Assembly (NCBI RefSeq): GCF_007990755.1
Contig: NZ_BJXA01000001.1
Coordinates: forward strand, 248,001 to 312,000
Source: Nocardia ninae NBRC 108245
GTDB taxonomy: Bacteria; Actinomycetota; Actinomycetes; Mycobacteriales; Mycobacteriaceae
DNA length: 64,000 bases
Direction of reading: 5' to 3'
Position 1 is the stretch's first letter. Each line of letters starts with the position of its first letter. Below the pieces are notes generated by a model. It made no database searches. It was not told the origin of the DNA and saw only the letters and a program-made list of their open reading frames with translations. The position numbers were made by a program, and so were the translations under genes. Below are positions 1 to 9,001 of this stretch, piece after piece.

Positions 1-113
1 GAATCCGCCGCGCCACCTGCCCCCCGGCCGCTCCGCTGTGTTCCATGCTCGGAACCCTAGCCACCCCCTGTGGAGAGGTCCGGCACCAAATGTGGAGATT
101 CCGTGTCGACGCC

Positions 114-250
114 CCACTCGCCACTCGCCACTCGCCACTCGCCACTCGCCACTCGCCACTCGCCACTCGCCACTCGCCACTCGCCACTCGCCACTCGCCA
201 CTCGCCACTCGCCACTCGCCACTCGCCACTCGCCACTCGCCACTCGCCAC
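114..250. repeat. 7-bp tandem repeat CCACTCG, about 19.5 copies
   Basis: The heptamer CCACTCG is repeated head to tail without interruption, about 19.5 times. Because 7 is not a multiple of 3, every reading frame is open and gives the same seven-residue cycle, so open frames crossing it are not evidence of coding. It lies in a gene-free stretch and looks like a simple-sequence tract that could vary in copy number by slippage. Confidence 0.95.
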
Positions 251-420
251 GAGACGATGCCCCCTGCCGCCGCCGTGTCCGCCGCCACGCCGCGTTGCTC
301 GCACCCACTGCTGGCACACCCTGCGACCAGCCCTGCACAGTCTCACGTTCCCGCCACCTGGTGGTTCGCATTACCTGCCAGCCATCGATCGCCCCCATAT
401 CCCGTTCGGCACCTAGCCCA

Positions 421-770
421 CTCACTGCGGGCCGCCAACGGGACATCACGACGGGTTCACTCTTCTTTCCGCGCAGCCATGCCCCGTTCGAGCTCGGATC
501 AGGTCCCGAACGGGGCACGACGGCGGCTGACTCGTGTTCCAGCGCGCCACCGTCGGGCTCGACATTCGAGTTGCGTGCAGCAGGCGGCCAACGGGGAGTC
601 GCGCTGGATGCAGCGTGCAGCCGGCGGACAACCCCGACCACACTCGGCCTGAACCGCCCAACGGGACATCACGACGCGCTAACTCGGCTTTCGGCACCAC
701 CGTGTCCCCGTGAGATGGCCAGACCCGCTCAGCCCCGGCTGCCAACGGGACACGAGGGCGAGCTCACTCG
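421..770. repeat. Intergenic repeat family, degenerate copies (array 1)
   Basis: Several diverged copies of an element found elsewhere in this window. The recognisable parts are CCAACGGGACATCACGACG followed about 6 nt later by ACTCG, then a CCATGCCCCGTTC-type half. The GGGACAT and ATGTCCC-like words form an inverted pair around each unit. No gene is supported between positions 1 and 827; apart from this array and the heptamer tract nothing else is visible there. Confidence 0.7.
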
Positions 771-778
771 CCCATGGA

Positions 779-816
779 CCGAGTCCCGTCCGACGATCAC
801 GTCGGACGGGACTCGG
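779..816. terminator. Hairpin terminator downstream of the P1B-4 ATPase gene
   Basis: A perfect 16-bp stem (arms 779-794 and 801-816, beginning CCGAGTCCCGTCC) closes a 6-nt loop, GATCAC. It sits 11 nt beyond the stop of the minus-strand ATPase gene. There is no clear U tract, as is common for actinobacterial terminators. Confidence 0.75.
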
Positions 817-827
817 CGTACGGGGGT

Positions 828-2849
828 CTATGTGGTGGGGCGGGGCTCGTGGGTGATGCCTTCGTGCTCGGCGCCGCGGGCGAAGCGTAGGAGGCGTAGG
901 GCGTTGGCGACTACGAGGAGGGTGGAGCCTTCGTGGATGAAGACGGCTGGGCCGATGGGGAGTCCGAGGAGGGTGGCGGGGACGAGGGCTAGGACTATCA
1001 GGAGGGAGAAGGTCAGGTTTTGGCGGATGATGCGGGCGGTGCGGCGGCTCAGGGCTACGGCGAAGGGGAGGCGCCCGATGTCATCGACCATCAGCGCGAT
1101 GTCGGCGGTCTCCAGCGCGACGGCGGAACCGCTTGCGCCCATGGCGATGCCGACCGAGGCGTTGACCATGGCGGGGGCGTCGTTGACGCCGTCACCGACC
1201 ATGGCGGTGCCGTTGCGGCCGCCTAGCTTGCCGATCATGGTGACCTTGTCTTCGGGCAGCAGTCCGCCGTGTGCGGCGTTCAGACCCATGCCCGCGGCGA
1301 CGGCGTCGGCGACGCGCTGGTTGTCGCCGGAGATGAGAACGATGTCGTCGATGCCGAGTTCGCGCAGTCGAGCGACCACCGGTGCTGCTTCGGCGCGGGG
1401 AATATCCATCACGCCGACGACACCCAAGTACACACCCGCGTGCCGGACGATCATCGTGGTGCGTCCGCGCTCGTGTAGCTCGTCGACGGTTCGGACGATC
1501 TCGCTCGGCACGCCCTCGGGGTCCAACTCGAAGAACATGGTGCGGTTGCCGACCTCGGTGGTGTGGCCGTCGACCAGGGCGGTGATGCCGCGTCCGGTCA
1601 CCGAATTCACGGAGGTCGTGGTTCGTTCGGTGCCCGCGGGCACCAGTAGCGCGAGATCACGGGTGATGGCGCCGGCGAGCGGATGGTCACTGTAGGACTC
1701 GACCGCGAACAGCGTGCTGATCAGTTCGTCGCGCAGTTCCGGACGGGCCGGGACGATGTCGGTGACCTTCGGCTGACCCCAGGTGAGGGTGCCGGTCTTG
1801 TCGAACGCCATCGACCGCACCCGGCCGAGGGTCTCCAGGGGACCACCGCCCTTGGCGAGGACTCCGGCCTGCGCGGCGCGGGCGATTCCGGCCAGTACCG
1901 CGCTCGGCGTCGCGATCGCCAGCGCACAGGGACTGGCCGCCACCAGTACCACCATGGCGCGATAGAAGCTGTCGGCGAACGGCTCTGCCGCAGCGAACAC
2001 CCCGAAGGCCAGCACGCCGAGCACTCCGGCGAGCACAACGGGCACGTAGAACAATTGGAATCGGTCGATGAACCGCTGCGTCGGCGACTTCTGGGTGTCG
2101 GCCTCACGCACCATCGTGATGACCCTGGCGAGCATGCTGTCCCCGGCGCGGCTGGTCACGAGGACGTCCATCGCCCCGGCGCCGTTCATCGTGCCTGCGA
2201 ACACTCGATGCGATTCCGGCACAGCAGTGCCATTCGCCAGCGCGGCTGCGGCGTCGGCGATCGGCGCCTTCTCCACCGGAATACTCTCACCGGTCACCGA
2301 CGACTCGTCGACGCTGCTCACACCGTCGACCACTACACCGTCTGCGGCGAGCCGCGAATTCGGCAGCACAACAACCACATCACCGATCGCGAGGTCGTTC
2401 ACCTCGACTTCACGCACCACCCCGTCGGGAGCACGCACGAGCGCGGTCGCCGGGGCGAGTTCGGCGAGTGCCTCGATCGAACGCTGTGCGCGCCCCATCG
2501 CATACTCCTCGAGCGCGTGCCCAAGGCTGAACAGGAACAGCAGTACTGATCCTTCTGCCCACTTGCCGACCATGGCCGCACCCACCGCCGCGACCAGCAT
2601 CAGGAAGTCGACCTCGAACCGGCCGCGGCGCACGGTGGATACCGCGGTGCGGATGGTGAAGTAGCCGCCGAAGAAGTAGGTCGCCGCGAACAACGCGATC
2701 GCCACCCACTCCGGCGCGGACACCAGATACTTCGCCGTCATGCCGCCGGCATAGGTCACGCCGGAGGCGATCGCGAAGATCAGTTCCGACCGCTCCCCCA
2801 ACAACGCGGCGCCATGGCCGTGTTCGCTTGCTCGTCCCTCTGCGCTCAT
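828..2849 (-). CDS. P1B-4 heavy-metal transporting P-type ATPase (CtpD/CtpJ/CoaT type)
   Basis: A 673-residue membrane ATPase that probably exports a divalent metal such as Co2+ or Fe2+. Visible in order: transmembrane helices from about residue 25, the actuator TGES motif (SSVTGESIPV), the transmembrane metal motif SPC (AASPCALAIATP), the phosphorylation site DKTGTLTWG, the HP dipeptide in SDHPLAGAI and the hinge GDGVNDAPAM. SPC instead of CPC, together with the absence of any N-terminal CxxC domain, is the hallmark of subgroup P1B-4 (mycobacterial CtpD and CtpJ). The length is close to the family norm of about 660 residues. A palindrome just upstream resembles an ArsR/SmtB-type operator, so metal-responsive control is likely. 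The exact metal cannot be read from the sequence. Confidence 0.92.
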   Translation of the reverse strand: MSAEGRASEHGHGAALLGERSELIFAIASGVTYAGGMTAKYLVSAPEWVAIALFAATYFFGGYFTIRTAVSTVRRGRFEVDFLMLVAAVGAAMVGKWAEGSVLLFLFSLGHALEEYAMGRAQRSIEALAELAPATALVRAPDGVVREVEVNDLAIGDVVVVLPNSRLAADGVVVDGVSSVDESSVTGESIPVEKAPIADAAAALANGTAVPESHRVFAGTMNGAGAMDVLVTSRAGDSMLARVITMVREADTQKSPTQRFIDRFQLFYVPVVLAGVLGVLAFGVFAAAEPFADSFYRAMVVLVAASPCALAIATPSAVLAGIARAAQAGVLAKGGGPLETLGRVRSMAFDKTGTLTWGQPKVTDIVPARPELRDELISTLFAVESYSDHPLAGAITRDLALLVPAGTERTTTSVNSVTGRGITALVDGHTTEVGNRTMFFELDPEGVPSEIVRTVDELHERGRTTMIVRHAGVYLGVVGVMDIPRAEAAPVVARLRELGIDDIVLISGDNQRVADAVAAGMGLNAAHGGLLPEDKVTMIGKLGGRNGTAMVGDGVNDAPAMVNASVGIAMGASGSAVALETADIALMVDDIGRLPFAVALSRRTARIIRQNLTFSLLIVLALVPATLLGLPIGPAVFIHEGSTLLVVANALRLLRFARGAEHEGITHEPRPTT

Positions 2850-2859
2850 GCGTCCATCA

Positions 2860-2885
2860 TATGCATAGATCGCTATGTGTGCATA
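2860..2885. promoter_or_regulatory. Putative ArsR/SmtB-type operator upstream of the P1B-4 ATPase
   Basis: A perfect inverted repeat CATAG-ATCG-CTATG (2864-2877) is embedded in TATGCATAG...TGTGCATAG, giving both an inverted and a direct repeat of GCATAG. It starts 11-15 nt upstream of the ATPase ATG. Metal-sensing ArsR/SmtB repressors commonly control P1B-4 ATPases from AT-rich palindromes of this kind. No adjacent regulator gene is present, so the cognate protein is unknown. Confidence 0.5.
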
Positions 2886-3382
2886 GGTCAGACCTACCGA
2901 TGATGCTTACGCTGGGCGTCGGGCGGCACACGCGAGCTGCCGCATCGCGCCGCCTGCCATGTCCCGTCCGTCTCGACATCCCTGAGCCTCCGATCAAGGC
3001 GCCCGCCGCTTCGCCACCGTCCCGACCGGTGATGTCACCGCCGCCCGCAGCGAGCCGCCACGTCCACGCGGGTAGGTCGGCACCCCACTGCGCCGGGCAC
3101 TGCTCCGATGCCGAGCCGCACCCTTACGGATCGAGAAGATCCTTACTACTCCGACTCGACCGCGTCGGCATGTGTCACGACCGCGACGCAGATTGGCAGC
3201 CTCGACGTAATTGGCAGCCTTTCCGCACGTGGCAGTACATCCCCGAAATCCGAGACACGCCAACGCCTCCCCCGACCGACAACGCACCGACCTCGCACTC
3301 CCCCGATGTACACCAGGCATCACTCGAATGGATACCGCTCCGCCAGACAGCGTTCGAACGCCGTGACCTAGCATCGCGACCT
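2886..3382. other. Gene-free interval
   Basis: About 500 bp between the divergent ATPase and nuclease-fold genes. Open frames here have no recognisable protein features; beyond the operator-like palindrome at its left end I see no further structure. Confidence 0.5.
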
Positions 3383-4096
3383 GTGATCACCGTTGCTACG
3401 TGGAACGTTCTCCACCGCATCCACGCCGAGAACTGGTACGAGGACGTCTCCACTCGGTGGCCGGACGAGGCGGCGCGCATCGACGCGGTCACCGCGCACG
3501 TGACGGCGCGGACCGAGCAGGTCATCGCCTTGCAGGAGGTCAGCGGTGACCAATTGATCAGCCTGCGGGCCGCGTTGCCCGACCGGACGATCCACGCCAT
3601 GCAGTATCCGCGGGTGCCCACCGCCCGCCGGCACGCCAGCGCGCTACGCGATCCGAGCGAGCACCTGGTGCTCATCGTCGAGGGGCCGAGCCGGGAGATC
3701 GCCGCCGAGTCATTCGCCGACGACGGCGGCAAAGGCCTGCTGGCGATCAGCGCGGGCGGCGCGGTGGTCATCGCGACACACGTCAGCGGCGATCGGCGAC
3801 GGGTGAAGCAGCTCGCCCGGCTGGCCGAAGTGGCTTCCGCCACACCGGAATACGCGGCCGTGCTGCTCGGGGATTTCAATGTCGACCGCGAGACCGTCGC
3901 GGCGAGCCTCGGCGAGGGGTTCACTATCGCCGATCCGCCGGCGGACGCGCTGCCGACGCGGCCGCGTACCTCAGGGGCGAAGTCGCAGTTCATCGATCAC
4001 GTCGTCGTGCGTGACGCGACGTTGCGTGAGGTGGTGGTCGAGGACTCCGGTGGCTTGTCCGACCACAATCTCGTGCGCGCGGCAATCGCGTTGTGA
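3383..4096 (+). CDS. Endonuclease/exonuclease/phosphatase (EEP) superfamily protein
   Basis: A metal-dependent phosphodiesterase fold of about 237 residues. The family's motifs appear in order: TWNVLH at residues 5-10, ALQEV (the metal-binding Glu) near residue 50, LLGDFNVDR near residue 165 and the catalytic SDHNLV near the C-terminus. The frame is open far upstream, but homology begins at VITVATWNV, so the GTG at 3383 was chosen. There is no signal peptide, so a cytosolic enzyme is likely. The substrate may be nucleic acid, a phosphoinositide-like lipid or another phosphodiester, and the sequence does not settle this. Confidence 0.85.
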   Translation: MITVATWNVLHRIHAENWYEDVSTRWPDEAARIDAVTAHVTARTEQVIALQEVSGDQLISLRAALPDRTIHAMQYPRVPTARRHASALRDPSEHLVLIVEGPSREIAAESFADDGGKGLLAISAGGAVVIATHVSGDRRRVKQLARLAEVASATPEYAAVLLGDFNVDRETVAASLGEGFTIADPPADALPTRPRTSGAKSQFIDHVVVRDATLREVVVEDSGGLSDHNLVRAAIAL

Positions 4097-4328
4097 CGTC
4101 ACGGTATTCGTAGTCGCAGGTGGGGCACACCGGGGCCGGTGCGCCAACCCCGCGATTCTGGTGTCTGCTGTCCGTCGCGACCGGCGATTAGGGTTCTGCG
4201 GGTTGCCGATTCGGCATCTGGAGGCGGCGGGAGGGAACATGATGACGCGACTTCACGCGGCGCAGCCTTGCCCGGCCCGTCACTCCAGCGGTCGTTCCGC
4301 CGATCGGATCGGGGTACCAGGAGAAGCC

Positions 4329-4949
4329 ATGTCCCGCACAGGACTCGCGCACTTACCCGCCCAGAAGCCCTCAGCGGCAATGTTATTCGCACTTGCGGCG
4401 ATGATTCTGGTGCTCGCCGGGTGTTCGTCGGTTGACCAACCCACTGCCACGAGAACGCCTTTGCCCAGTGCCACGACGACACCGGCGCCGACCAGCGGAC
4501 CGCTCACGCCCACCCGATCAGCTCCATCACCTGGACAAACAGCACCCCCGCAGGCCGCCGCTGCACCTCAGGGGCCGACCCCCGACTACGTCGAGTGCAC
4601 CGACCGCGTCGACTACACCGGCGACCCACGCGCCAATGCCGAAATCAACACCATCGGCGAACAAACCGGCACCTGCCCCGAACCACAGGCCCCCGCCGAC
4701 AACTACGTCGAGTGCACCGACCGCGTCGACTACACCGGTGACCCACGCGCCAATGCCGAAATCAACACCATCGGCGAACAAACCGGCACCTGCCCCGAAC
4801 CACAACGTCCCACCCCGACCCCCGTCACAACCTCGGAGACACCGACCGTCACCACGTCGAGCACACCGCCCGTGACGACCTCGAATTCCCCAGAGCCCAC
4901 CCCGTCGACAACCCCGGCAACGTCCACCGTCACCCCGCCGACGTCGTGA
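4329..4949 (+). CDS. Putative lipoprotein with two near-identical 39-residue modules
   Basis: A protein of about 206 residues with a hydrophobic signal peptide ending in the lipobox LAGC (LVLAGCSSVD), so probably a lipid-anchored cell-envelope protein. The ATG at 4329 follows a good ribosome binding site, AGGAGAAG. After a Pro/Thr-rich linker come two modules, each containing YVECTDRVDYTGDPRANAE and a second Cys in GTCPEPQ, then a Pro/Thr/Ser-rich tail. Each module has two Cys that could form a disulfide. The two copies are almost identical at DNA level, pointing to a recent duplication. The function is unknown. Confidence 0.75.
   Translation: MSRTGLAHLPAQKPSAAMLFALAAMILVLAGCSSVDQPTATRTPLPSATTTPAPTSGPLTPTRSAPSPGQTAPPQAAAAPQGPTPDYVECTDRVDYTGDPRANAEINTIGEQTGTCPEPQAPADNYVECTDRVDYTGDPRANAEINTIGEQTGTCPEPQRPTPTPVTTSETPTVTTSSTPPVTTSNSPEPTPSTTPATSTVTPPTS
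4583..4806 (+). repeat. 117-bp tandem duplication inside the lipoprotein gene
   Basis: Two copies offset by exactly 117 bp (39 codons), starting at TACGTCGAGTGCACC at 4587 and 4704. They differ by very few bases over about 100 bp, while the linkers on either side differ more. The in-frame period keeps the protein intact. Confidence 0.9.
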
Positions 4950-5064
4950 TCACGGCGAGCGCCGGAGTCCGTCCGCCATGCCAACATTCGCTGCCAGAAC
5001 AGGCGACGACGGCAGTTGGCGCGATTCCCCTGCCATCGATGTCCGTCGGACCGAGAATGCTCGT

Positions 5065-5907
5065 ATGGTCGAGATCAGCCGCGGGGTAGCCACCGTCAAT
5101 GGCATTCACATGCACTACCGCCGGGCGGGCTCGGGCCCCGCGCTGGTGTTGCTGCACGGCTGGCCGCAGACCGGCTACTGCTGGCGCAAGGTGCTGCCCG
5201 CGCTGGCCGAGCGCCACACCGTCATCGCCCCCGACCTGCGCGGTTACGGCTACACCGACAAACCGACCACCGGCTACGACAAACGCAGCATGGCCGCCGA
5301 TGTGGCCGCGCTGATCGAATCGCTGGGATTCACCTCGGCCGCCGTCATCGGGCACGACCGCGGCGCGCGAGTGGCCCACCGCTGGGCGCTGGACCGGCCG
5401 GACCAGGTCAGCAAGCTCGTCGTGCTCGACATCATTCCCACCAGGGAGACCTGGCGCCGGATGGACGCCGCACTCGGTCGCCGGTACTTCCACTGGTTGT
5501 TCCACTTGCAGCCGGATCTGCCGGAACGTCTTGTCGGCCATGATATTCCCGGATACCTGCGCTACTTCTTCGAGACCTGGACGGTCAACCGGCACGGTCT
5601 GCCCGGCGAAGCCATCGACGAATACATCCGCGCCTTCAGCACACCCGGGGCATTGCGGGCGGGCTTCGATGATTACCGCGCCGCCGACCTCGACAACGAA
5701 CACGACAACACCGATGCGGGGCATCTGCTCACCATGCCGGTGCTCGCCCTCTGGGGCGCGGCCAGTTTCCTCGAAGAGATTCCAGCCCTGGAGATTTGGC
5801 GTGACTATGCCGAGACTGTGCGGGGCGCGGCTATTCCTGAGTGCGGGCATTTCATCGCCGAGGAACGACCGGAAGCATTACTGGCGCATCTGGACGAATT
5901 CCTCTGA
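5065..5907 (+). CDS. Alpha/beta hydrolase, epoxide hydrolase / haloacid dehalogenase type
   Basis: A soluble hydrolase of about 280 residues. Visible motifs are the oxyanion-hole HGWPQT, DLRGYGYTDKP, the nucleophile elbow GHDRGARV with Asp as nucleophile, and the catalytic His in PECGHFIAEERPE near the C-terminus. An Asp nucleophile with HGxP is typical of soluble epoxide hydrolases and fluoroacetate dehalogenases. The ATG at 5065 (MVEISRGVATVNG) starts where family homology begins; an in-frame ATG at 4978 would add 29 unfamiliar residues. The substrate is unknown. Confidence 0.85.
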   Translation: MVEISRGVATVNGIHMHYRRAGSGPALVLLHGWPQTGYCWRKVLPALAERHTVIAPDLRGYGYTDKPTTGYDKRSMAADVAALIESLGFTSAAVIGHDRGARVAHRWALDRPDQVSKLVVLDIIPTRETWRRMDAALGRRYFHWLFHLQPDLPERLVGHDIPGYLRYFFETWTVNRHGLPGEAIDEYIRAFSTPGALRAGFDDYRAADLDNEHDNTDAGHLLTMPVLALWGAASFLEEIPALEIWRDYAETVRGAAIPECGHFIAEERPEALLAHLDEFL

Positions 5908-6160
5908 GGTGCTGCATTCGAGTAACGCGGCATGCCTGCCCTGTCGGCTGGGCAATCGACTGCCCAGCTGACATCGGCAGCGCTGACGACATCTGGCAGG
6001 AGAGGCATGCGCAGCACTGCCGTGGTTGCGCTTCACCCAAGATCTGATCACGGAACGATTATCAAGCCGCGTAGAGACCGACCAGTCTGAAAGGATCGGA
6101 TCGACTCCACCGAAATACCTGCACGTGACCTGGTACATCCCCCGCAATGAAGGGTGCGAA

Positions 6161-6871
6161 ATGGTCGCTCTAGGACGGTTCGGGATCCACCTGGCGCTCT
6201 TCGCGGTCACCATGACCTGCACTGTCATCGGCGTACCCGGCGTCGCCGCGGCCGTGCCTACGGCATCCCTCGGCGGCGGTTCGGGGATTCTGCTCGGACG
6301 CGCGGCATGCACGCTGACCACCATCGGCTACGACAGCACCGATCGCCTGGTCGGGCTGACCGCGGGACACTGCGCGGAAATCGGGATGTCGGTCCGGGCG
6401 GAGCGGATGCCGGACGCGGGAATTGTCGGCACCGTCGCGGCAGTCGACCACCAGGACGACTACGCGGTGCTCGAGTTCGACCGAACGAAGGTAGTGCCGG
6501 TCCGGCAGGTGGCCGCGACCGTGATCGGCGGCATCGGCGCACCGCCGCAGCAGGGCGATGTGGTGTGTAAGAACGGGCGGACCTCCGGATACAACTGCGG
6601 CATCGTATGGGACACGCATCGGTGGTGGTTCCAGAACCAATCCTGTTCCCAGCCAGGCGATTCCGGCGGACCCGTCACCATCGGCGATCGGCTGGTCGGC
6701 ATGAACGTCGGACACATGGGCGTGCAACTGGTGGGTGTCACGGTGTTCGACATGGTGTGCCATCCGCCGGCGGTGCCGTTCCACGATCCGGCCGTGGCGA
6801 CTCAGATCGGCATGGTGCTCGACGATATCGATCAGGCAGGCGGCGTCGGGTCGGGATTCCGGCCGCTCTGA
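6161..6871 (+). CDS. Secreted S1-family (chymotrypsin-like) serine protease
   Basis: About 236 residues with an N-terminal signal peptide (hydrophobic stretch LALFAVTMTCTVIG, then AAA). The catalytic triad is visible: His in LTAGHC, Asp in DDYAVLEF and Ser in QPGDSGGPV. Four or more Cys residues suggest disulfides, consistent with secretion. The ATG at 6161 has GAAGGG about 7 nt upstream; the in-frame upstream codons show no homology. Similar proteases occur in Nocardia and Streptomyces as extracellular trypsin-like enzymes. The physiological substrate is not predictable. Confidence 0.88.
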   Translation: MVALGRFGIHLALFAVTMTCTVIGVPGVAAAVPTASLGGGSGILLGRAACTLTTIGYDSTDRLVGLTAGHCAEIGMSVRAERMPDAGIVGTVAAVDHQDDYAVLEFDRTKVVPVRQVAATVIGGIGAPPQQGDVVCKNGRTSGYNCGIVWDTHRWWFQNQSCSQPGDSGGPVTIGDRLVGMNVGHMGVQLVGVTVFDMVCHPPAVPFHDPAVATQIGMVLDDIDQAGGVGSGFRPL

Positions 6872-6960
6872 ACGCCCGGGCCGGGTGGCAGCTGACACGA
6901 ATCACCGGGTTGGGACAAACCGGTGCGATCCGGACCTACGACCGGAAGTAGTATGGCGCG

Positions 6961-7488
6961 GTGCGAACACCGGCGGAGGCAACAGCGCGATTGCGTGGCG
7001 CGTTCGTCGGATCCGCGTCCGGTGCGGTGAGCATCGCGGCGCACGCGCTCGGTGGGGGTGTTATCGCTCCGGGGCAGTCCTCGATCGCCCTGCTGATCGC
7101 GGCGTGCACGGTTGTCGGCGTGGCAGTCGGGGCACGGCGGACTCGGTACGGTCTGATCGAAGTGATGGCGCTGCTGACGATCGGACAGGCGGTCGGGCAT
7201 GCTGCCCTGACGATGTCGCCCGGTCATCACCACGGGGCCGGGACGACGGCGATCATGGGTGTGGCGCACCTGCTCGCCATTCCGGTGGGAGCGTTGCTCA
7301 TTCGCGGCGCCGAAATCGCTGTCACGCGCGCGATATCCGCCGCGAACCGCACTGCTCGCGTACTCAGCACCCGCCCCGCTGCCCCTTTCACAGTCGCGTA
7401 CACCGTCTCGGTCGGGCCGCTTGTCCCGGCTAGACGATTGTTGTTCAGCTCCGGGTTCGGGCTGCGCGGGCCACCGCTGATCAACTGA
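6961..7488 (+). CDS. Conserved actinobacterial membrane protein, function unknown
   Basis: 175 residues from a GTG start. About four hydrophobic segments are visible (residues 12-35, 40-57, 65-82 and 95-115), with a His cluster SPGHHHGAG between the third and fourth. The C-terminal 50 residues are basic and not membrane-like. Genes of this kind often lie near copper-handling genes in Actinobacteria, and here the PCu(A)C/DyP pair follows after a repeat-filled gap. Metal handling through the HHH cluster is only an inference. Confidence 0.65.
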   Translation: MRTPAEATARLRGAFVGSASGAVSIAAHALGGGVIAPGQSSIALLIAACTVVGVAVGARRTRYGLIEVMALLTIGQAVGHAALTMSPGHHHGAGTTAIMGVAHLLAIPVGALLIRGAEIAVTRAISAANRTARVLSTRPAAPFTVAYTVSVGPLVPARRLLFSSGFGLRGPPLIN

Positions 7489-8434
7489 GCCCAACCTCCT
7501 CTCGCCAAGGTCCGACTCGACCGCAAGCTTGCTGGGCAACGCGATTCGCGCGAGTACGCGCTACGTGTACGCCTGCCAGCACTGATCACAGCTCGCCTAG
7601 CCGACGCAACTCACACTGCTGGTGGGCCACATCGCGCTGGTAGTGCCGAGGTTCGGGAAGCGTACGCTGCTGGTGCGAAAGCTCGCGCAGTTGACTCGGC
7701 AGCACGGGCCGGTTCGTGCGGTAGGTCGCGCGGTTGGTGTGTCAGCTACGCAGTCGGTGCAACAACGGCGCGGTCGGCGCGACAGCCCAGGCGGTCACCA
7801 TGACAGCCCGTGCGGTCGGTTTGCGGCAGCTCACCCGTTTTGTGCGCGGCGCGCGCGGTCAATGCAACGGCTTGCGGTCAGTGCGACTGCTCGCGGTCAG
7901 TGCGTCGGCTCGCGGGTGGTGCGACTGCTCGCGTGCTGTAGTCCGTACGGCCGCTGCGAAGTCCACAGGTAGCCGCGCAGTCCGTGCGGATGCCAACGCA
8001 CTTCGGACGGCAGCTCGCGCGCACCGACCGGTGCGATCGTTGTGCCGCTCGAAGTCAGCGACGACACCCGCGCGGGCACCATTGCCATCCCGCACGGGTC
8101 GGCTCATCAAGAGCCGGGCATGGGCTGGTCGGTGGCGGCGGGCGGTGCAGCGCCTCACGCGTAGGTCACACGACCGCCCGCGCAGTCCGCACAGCAGCCT
8201 TCGCAGTCCGTAAACAGCTTGCACGGTTGGGTGCGGTCGGTGCGGTCGCTGCGTAGCCCTTGCGACAGCGCGCAGTCCGCACGGCAGCTCACGTGGTCGC
8301 CGACCGCATAGGCAGGCGAGGCCGCAGCAGTGCACGGAGGACAGGTTCGGACAGCTCGCTCGCCGACACCATCAGCGTGTCGACGCACCACTGCCGCGCA
8401 GCTCGCGACAAACATCCCAAGAATTGGAGACTTC
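7489..8434. repeat. Gene-free region filled with degenerate short repeats
   Basis: About 950 bp dominated by irregular repetitions of words such as GCGGTCRGTGCG, GCTCGCGGTCAGTGCG and GCAGTCCGYRCGG on both strands, seen best at 7730-7990 and 8160-8300. Spacing is irregular, roughly 15-25 bp. Open frames here are low-complexity Arg/Ala/Ser shadows with no protein features. It is unrelated by eye to the 71-73 bp repeat family. Confidence 0.65.
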
Positions 8435-9001
8435 ATGCTTATCCCCACAACGAACTCGACCATCCACCTCCGCCCCGCAGCGCGTGTACTGCGCACCGCA
8501 GCAGCAGCTTTGGCAGTCCCGTTGTTACTCGTCGCCTGTTCGTCCAACGACAAGCCGGACGCCAAGGCCGCCGACTCCGTCACGATCAAAGACCAGTGGG
8601 TGAAGGCGGCGGACGGCGGGATGTCGGCGGCGTTCGGCGAGCTCAGCAATGCGGGCGACAAGCCGCGCACGATCGTGTCGGCGACGAGCCCGGCGTCGAA
8701 TCAGGTCGAACTGCACGAGGTGGTCGCGGATTCGACCGGGGTGAAGACGATGCGACCTAAGGCGGGCGGATTCGTGATTCCGGCGAACGGTAAGACCGAG
8801 TTGCGTCCGGGTGGCGACCACATCATGTTCATGGGTCTCAACGGTCCGCTGCGCACCGGTGCCGAAACTTCCGTCACCCTCACCTTCGACGACGGGTCTA
8901 CCACTACGTTCACCGCACAAGTCCGTGATTTCTCCGGCAACCAGGAGAACTACGCCCCTGATCACGCGAACGGCGCGCAGATGCCGGCGCACGGTGGCTG
9001 A
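8435..9001 (+). CDS. PCu(A)C-type copper chaperone lipoprotein
   Basis: A periplasmic-side (cell-wall) copper chaperone of about 188 residues. The signal peptide ends in the lipobox LLVACSS, so it is lipid-anchored. The mature part carries the PCu(A)C ligands: His in VELHEV, Met in KTMRPK and the HxM-type GGDHIMFMGL. In other bacteria this family delivers Cu(I) to cytochrome oxidase or other cuproenzymes. GGAGA precedes the ATG at the right distance. Its end overlaps the start of the DyP peroxidase by 8 nt, so the two are translationally coupled. One canonical ligand appears as Val (HEV rather than HEM). Confidence 0.9.
   Translation: MLIPTTNSTIHLRPAARVLRTAAAALAVPLLLVACSSNDKPDAKAADSVTIKDQWVKAADGGMSAAFGELSNAGDKPRTIVSATSPASNQVELHEVVADSTGVKTMRPKAGGFVIPANGKTELRPGGDHIMFMGLNGPLRTGAETSVTLTFDDGSTTTFTAQVRDFSGNQENYAPDHANGAQMPAHGG

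Noticed and set aside
70-1695. A 541-codon open frame on the plus strand
   Set aside because: It starts in the heptamer tract and runs antisense through the P1B-4 ATPase gene; it is a shadow of high GC with no homology.
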